NCBI GenBank assembly: GCA_946480245.1
Contig: CAMLIZ010000177.1
Coordinates: forward strand, 1 to 9,147
Source of the DNA: an uncultured Pseudomonadota bacterium
GTDB lineage: Bacteria; Pseudomonadota; Gammaproteobacteria; Burkholderiales; Burkholderiaceae
Direction: 5' to 3'
DNA: 9,147 nt
Below, piece after piece: positions 6,205 through 9,147 of the stretch. The notes beneath the pieces are model-generated. The model saw only the letters and a list, made by a program, of their open reading frames with translations, was not told where the DNA came from and ran no database searches. Position numbers and translations under genes: made by a program. Each line of letters opens with the position of its first letter. The stretch's first letter is position 1.

Positions 6205-6983
6205 GGCGCCGCTCCCGCACAGGCCGGCTGGCCCGGCTGCAGCAGCCGGAGACCGCCGTGATAGTCGGCATCGGCACGCGCGTCGGCGATCACCTTGCCG
6301 GCGCCGGTCAGCGCGAGCTGTCGCAGCGCGGTCCAGGCGGCCTGCTCCTGCGGCACGGCCACGGACACGGCGCCGAGATGCGAATGGGCCTCGCAATAGG
6401 CGCGCTTGGCGGCGTCGTAGCGGCCGTCCTCGTGCAGGCGGCGCGCCACGGCGAGCGCGGTGAGCGCGCGCAGCTCGGTGGGCTCGGCCAGCAGCAGCTC
6501 GCCGAGCGCGTCGCTGCCGCGGCGCGGGAACGCCACTTCGAAGAACGCGGTCGCCGCCGGTTCGAAGCGCAGCAGCGAGATCAGCGCGAACTCGATGCGC
6601 GCCTCCTGCCGCTGCGCGTCAATGGGCGACGGTGCTACCGCGCCCCAGATCTCCAGCACCACGTTGAGGTCGTTCAGGTCGGTAACGGTGCGGCGGTCGA
6701 ACTCGGTGCGGTCGCGCGGGATGCGATTGGGGCATTCGGCGGTGGCCAGGCGGCGCCGTTCGTTGTCCAGGCTCAAGGCTTCCTCGCTGGTCCTCAGCTT
6801 GGCCACCAGGCGCTGCCGCACCGCGGCCTCGCTGGTACCTGCGGCCGGCGCCACGCTCACGCCGCCCAGCACCACCTTGTAGTCGGGCCCGCGGCCGATC
6901 GAAGGGCAGTCGCCCAGCTCCGCCTGTGCTGCTGCCGACAGCGCAGCCAGCAGCACGGCGAGGACGAGGCTGCGCGGCGTCAT
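6201..6983 (-). CDS. Small exported protein with helical/TPR-like part, unknown function
   Basis: The protein has 260 residues. The start at 6983 is chosen because it gives a clean signal peptide (MTPRS, then a Leu/Ala core, cleavage after AQA at residue 21) and an ATGA overlap with the upstream gene; upstream in-frame sequence is just the shadow of that gene. The mature chain has four cysteines (26, 84, 197 and 255), which could pair in the periplasm. Residues 35-165 look alpha/beta, with VVLEIWGAVAPSP and ARIEFALISLLRFEP suggesting strands of a compact domain. Residues 170-203 (ALTALAVARRLHEDGRYDAAKRAY) read as a TPR-like helix pair. It overlaps both neighbours by 4 nt, so fixed stoichiometry and a joint complex are likely. 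No family is recognised. Confidence 0.8.
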   Translation of the reverse strand: MTPRSLVLAVLLAALSAAAQAELGDCPSIGRGPDYKVVLGGVSVAPAAGTSEAAVRQRLVAKLRTSEEALSLDNERRRLATAECPNRIPRDRTEFDRRTVTDLNDLNVVLEIWGAVAPSPIDAQRQEARIEFALISLLRFEPAATAFFEVAFPRRGSDALGELLLAEPTELRALTALAVARRLHEDGRYDAAKRAYCEAHSHLGAVSVAVPQEQAAWTALRQLALTGAGKVIADARADADYHGGLRLLQPGQPACAGAAP

Positions 6984-7747
6984 GGCGTGTGGGGCGGCGA
7001 CACCGCGCACAGCGCGTTGTCGCGCAATTGCGGTGTGGCGCAGGCGGTGCTGCGCATCTCGTTGACCTGGCTGCGATCGACGAGCTCTTCGTCCAGCGTG
7101 GCGGCATAGGCCTGCAGGCCTGCCTCGCCGTGCGCGCCGAGCAGCAGCCGCAGGTAGTCGGCCAGTGCGCGCTGCGCGGGGCCGTCGCACTCCAACTGGC
7201 CCAGCACGCGGATGCTGCGCCGGTGCATCAGCCGTGTGTACACGCGGGCCCGGTTGTCCAGCACCTGCACCAGCGCCTTGCACACCGCCGCGCGATCGGT
7301 GAGCGCAACCGCGAGCAGGGCCTTCTCGGCAGCGGCCGCGCGGCGCTGGGTGTTGGTGCCCAGCGCCGCCACCAGCGGCGGCACCGCGAATTCGCCGAAC
7401 GCTGCCAGCGTAAGCCCCAGCGCCTCCGCATCCGCCTCGCTGACGCTGGGGTCGTTGAACTTGGTGATCAGGTCGCGCATCTTCTCGACGTTGGCCGATT
7501 CGAGCTTGCGCTGTTCGAGCGCCAGGTTCACCGAGCCGGTTAGCCAGTAGCCGACGGCGATGGTGACGGCCGCGGTGAGCAGGCCCGACATCGCCTGCAG
7601 CTTCTCCCAGCCGTCCTTGTGGCGCGGCTTGAGCGCCCGGGCCTGCGCCTCCAGCTCGGCCACGCGCGCCTCGATGGGCGTGCGCTGGTCGCGCACCGCC
7701 TGCTCGAGCTGCGTGACACGTTCTTCGAGCGTGGGACCGGTGGTCAT
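6980..7747 (-). CDS. Membrane-anchored coiled-coil and HEAT-like protein, first gene of the envelope operon
   Basis: The protein has 255 residues. An N-terminal heptad-rich helix (about 5-40, LEERVTQLEQAVRDQ) precedes a single transmembrane segment (about 52-71, ending GYWLTG). A second charged helix (75-97) follows, then an alpha-helical domain (about 103-205) whose AFGEFAVPPLVAALG and paired helices resemble HEAT/ARM repeats. Short Cys-containing segments close the chain. There is no cleavable signal, so the coiled coil is probably on one side of the inner membrane and the HEAT-like part on the other; the side cannot be fixed by eye. A good Shine-Dalgarno site lies 10 nt upstream, and the two downstream genes are reached by ATGA coupling, so this is the operon leader. 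A scaffold or sensor role is inference; no named family is recognised. Confidence 0.8.
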   Translation of the reverse strand: MTTGPTLEERVTQLEQAVRDQRTPIEARVAELEAQARALKPRHKDGWEKLQAMSGLLTAAVTIAVGYWLTGSVNLALEQRKLESANVEKMRDLITKFNDPSVSEADAEALGLTLAAFGEFAVPPLVAALGTNTQRRAAAAEKALLAVALTDRAAVCKALVQVLDNRARVYTRLMHRRSIRVLGQLECDGPAQRALADYLRLLLGAHGEAGLQAYAATLDEELVDRSQVNEMRSTACATPQLRDNALCAVSPPHTP

Positions 7748-7757
7748 GCCGGCAGCG

Positions 7758-7764
7758 CCTCCCT
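7758..7764 (-). promoter_or_regulatory. Shine-Dalgarno site of the envelope operon
   Basis: On the minus strand AGGGAGG ends 10 nt before the ATG at 7747. It is the only strong ribosome site of this operon and supports that start. The two later genes have none and rely on stop-start overlap. Confidence 0.6.
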
Positions 7765-7908
7765 CTGGCAGATCAATGGCCTCGCAGCGACGAACCGGAC
7801 CGACGGACTCGCCATCGCGCGGCAGTGGTCATACGATAGGCGCCATCCCACCGCGGCGCCAGCGCGTTTCTAGGGGCGCCCGGCCGAGCGAGCCAACCGC
7901 CGACTCAT

Positions 7909-7913
7909 GGAGG
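7909..7913 (+). promoter_or_regulatory. Shine-Dalgarno site fixing the muramidase start
   Basis: GGAGG lies 6 nt before the ATG at 7920. This fixes the start at 7920 rather than the upstream extension of the same frame, and it also argues against the out-of-frame ATG at 7907, which overlaps the site itself. Confidence 0.7.
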
Positions 7914-7919
7914 CGCCGC

Positions 7920-8699
7920 ATGGACACGCTGTTCACCGGTCAGGGCCAGCCCCTGGAAGGCAAGGGGCTGCAAGCCGCCACCGACCTGCTGGGCGTACAC
8001 GCCGCCGAGTTCTGGGCGGTGCTGCAGGTGGAGACCTCCGGCTGCGGCTTCCTGCCCGACCGACGACCGAAGATCCTGTTCGAGCGCCACATCTTCAGCG
8101 CTCGCACCCGGCGTCGTTTCGACGGCTCGCACCCCGACCTGAGCAACCCCGCGCCGGGCGGCTACGGCTCCGGTGGCGCCGCGCAGTACGCGCGCCTCAC
8201 GGCTGCGATGGCCCTCGATGCGCGGGCCGCGCTGGAGAGCACGTCGTGGGGCATCGGGCAGGTGATGGGCTTCAATGCCGCGCTGGTGGGCTTCACCGAC
8301 GCGCAACAGATGGTGCGCGAGATGTGCGCGTCGGAGGCGGCGCAGGTGCTGGCGATGGCGCGCTTCATCGAGGCGTCGCGCCTCGGGGGCCCGCTGCGCA
8401 CGCACGACTGGGCGCGCTTCGCGGCCGGCTACAACGGCCCGTCGTATCGCATCAACAACTACGACACCCGCCTGGCCGCCGCCCACGCCGCGCTCGACCG
8501 AGGCGTGCTGCCCGATCTCGACGTGCGCGCCGGACAGGTGTGGTTGAGCTACCTGGGCTTCGATCCGAACGGCATCGACGGCGTGATGGGTCGCATGACG
8601 CGCGCCGCGATGAACGACTTCCAGCGCGCGCAGGGCATCCCCACCACGGACTTCTTCGACGACGCCACGCTGGCGGCATTGCGCGCCGCCACGGGGTGA
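7920..8699 (+). CDS. N-acetylmuramidase (endolysin type) with C-terminal peptidoglycan-binding domain
   Basis: The protein has 259 residues. Residues about 15-200 match the N-acetylmuramidase family (Pfam PF11860, formerly DUF3380): VETSGCGFLPDRRPKILFE at 37-55 holds the expected catalytic Glu38 and the conserved FExHxF (54-59), followed by STSWGIGQVMG (108-117) and ARFAAGYNGP (165-174). Residues about 205-257 form a PG_binding_1-like domain (LSYLGFDPNGIDGVMGRMTR, then AMNDFQRAQGI). It would cleave the glycan strand of peptidoglycan. Phage endolysins of this family usually put the binding domain first; here it comes last. No signal peptide or anchor segment is present, so it needs a holin, an injection apparatus or lysis to reach the wall. 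No holin or spanin is seen next to it. It is likely transcribed from the divergent region. Cell-lysis release of an injection particle, a prophage remnant or a secreted effector are alternatives. Confidence 0.92.
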   Translation: MDTLFTGQGQPLEGKGLQAATDLLGVHAAEFWAVLQVETSGCGFLPDRRPKILFERHIFSARTRRRFDGSHPDLSNPAPGGYGSGGAAQYARLTAAMALDARAALESTSWGIGQVMGFNAALVGFTDAQQMVREMCASEAAQVLAMARFIEASRLGGPLRTHDWARFAAGYNGPSYRINNYDTRLAAAHAALDRGVLPDLDVRAGQVWLSYLGFDPNGIDGVMGRMTRAAMNDFQRAQGIPTTDFFDDATLAALRAATG

Positions 8700-8708
8700 A
8701 AGCGGGCT

Positions 8709-9147
8709 TCAGCCGAGCAGCTGGCGCACGTCCTCGGACAGCGCCTTCGGCCCCGTGCCGAAGCGCGTGAACAGGCGCACGCGGCCCTGGGGGTCGAAGA
8801 TGTACGAGCCCGCGGTGTGGTCCATCGTGTAGCTGCCCTCCTCGCGGCCCGGCACCTTGGCGTAGAACACCTTGAACTCCTTGGCCACCGCCTTGGTCTG
8901 CTCGGGCGTGCCTCGCAGGGCCACGAAGCTGGGGTCGAAATTGGCCACGTAGGTCTTCAGCAGCTTCGGCGTGTCGCGCTCGGGATCGATCGTGACGAAC
9001 ACACCCTGCAGCTTGTCGCCCTGCGCGCCCAGCGACTGCTTCACCTGCGCCAGCTCGGCCATCGTGGTGGGGCACACGTCGGGGCACTGCGTGTAGCCGA
9101 AGAACACCACCACCACCTTGCCCTTGAAGTCGGCCAGCGAGCGCATG
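8709..9147 (-). CDS. SCO1/SenC-type copper chaperone (5' partial)
   Basis: The visible part is 145 residues, cut at the right edge. The Met at 9146 lies inside the conserved LADFKGKVVVVFFGYTQ stretch, so I take it as internal. The CPDVC copper/thiol motif (Cys21 and Cys25 in visible numbering), the DPERDTP segment (54-60) and the distal copper-ligand His110 in MDHTAG are all present. The thioredoxin-like fold is complete through the C-terminus. Family members are usually about 200 residues with an N-terminal membrane anchor, so about 50-60 residues are missing here. SCO proteins deliver copper to the CuA centre of cytochrome c oxidase subunit II on the periplasmic side of the inner membrane, or act as thiol reductants. 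It converges on the muramidase with a 9-nt gap and is probably unrelated core-genome content. Confidence 0.93.
   Translation of the reverse strand, partial: MRSLADFKGKVVVVFFGYTQCPDVCPTTMAELAQVKQSLGAQGDKLQGVFVTIDPERDTPKLLKTYVANFDPSFVALRGTPEQTKAVAKEFKVFYAKVPGREEGSYTMDHTAGSYIFDPQGRVRLFTRFGTGPKALSEDVRQLLG

Larger units (their letters stand above)
7748..7919. promoter_or_regulatory. Divergent intergenic region between envelope operon and muramidase
   Basis: These 172 nt hold no credible gene and must carry promoters for both directions. The best sigma70-like candidate on the + strand is TCGCCA (7809-7814), a 17-nt spacer, then TACGAT (7832-7837). It matches 4 of 6 consensus bases in each box, with the transcript starting near 7845. 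On the minus strand I found no convincing pair. No clear operator palindrome was seen. The matches are weak enough to arise by chance. Confidence 0.35.

Noticed and set aside
4765..6261. 498-codon + frame opposite the 430-residue exported protein
   Set aside because: His/Arg/Gln-rich shadow; the minus-strand frame has a signal peptide, natural composition and operon coupling.
6205..6396. Upstream extension of the 430-residue protein
   Set aside because: It overlaps the coding part of the preceding gene and would bury the signal peptide; the start at 6204 gives an ATGA overlap.
6984..7283. Upstream extension of the 260-residue protein
   Set aside because: Low-complexity shadow of the HEAT-like gene; the start at 6983 gives a signal peptide and ATGA overlap.
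7560..7919. Upstream extension of the muramidase frame
   Set aside because: It runs antisense into the HEAT-like gene; GGAGG at 7909-7913 and family length support the start at 7920.
8700..8712. Small inverted repeat (tgaa...ttca) between muramidase and SCO1 genes
   Set aside because: The stem is bulged and the loop only about 2 nt; not a credible terminator.

Overview
The window is very GC-rich DNA with strong GC bias at third codon positions and genes packed almost end to end. Base composition, codon use and the SCO1-type protein at the right edge fit a beta-proteobacterium of the Burkholderiales (Rubrivivax/Leptothrix/Roseateles-like). That placement is inference, as no rRNA or taxonomic marker is present.

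Left part (1-4901, + strand). Three genes lie head to tail with gaps of 15 and 12 nt. First is the C-terminal 1181 residues of a giant protein whose start lies left of the window. It has a low-complexity Ala/Pro/Gly stretch, a long Ala/Gln-rich helical (probably coiled-coil) region, a hydrophobic glycine-rich block, a long Pro/Glu/Val linker and a C-terminal domain with a DxGH...N signature like that of non-specific (His-Me finger) nucleases. This is the layout of a polymorphic toxin or injected effector. Next are a small ankyrin-repeat protein, the best candidate for cognate immunity, and a pentapeptide-repeat protein. All three share one reading frame.

Middle part (4912-7747, - strand). Three genes are coupled by two 4-nt ATGA overlaps. 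In transcription order they encode a membrane-anchored protein with an N-terminal coiled coil and a HEAT-like helical domain, a 260-residue exported protein, and a 430-residue exported protein with an SH3-like segment and a helical C-terminus. I recognise no named family for any of them. An 8-bp GC hairpin sits where this operon converges on the pentapeptide gene.

Right part (7748-9147). A 172-nt divergent intergenic region precedes an N-acetylmuramidase with a C-terminal peptidoglycan-binding domain (+), a phage-endolysin-type enzyme with no visible signal peptide. It converges, with a 9-nt gap, on a SCO1/SenC-type copper chaperone (-) cut by the right edge, which probably marks the return to core genome.

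Working model (inference): the left end is the effector/immunity end of a contractile-injection (eCIS or type VI) or other polymorphic-toxin locus whose delivery genes lie to the left. The muramidase and the envelope operon are accessory or neighbouring functions. No structural injection-system gene, tRNA, IS element or CRISPR array is visible.
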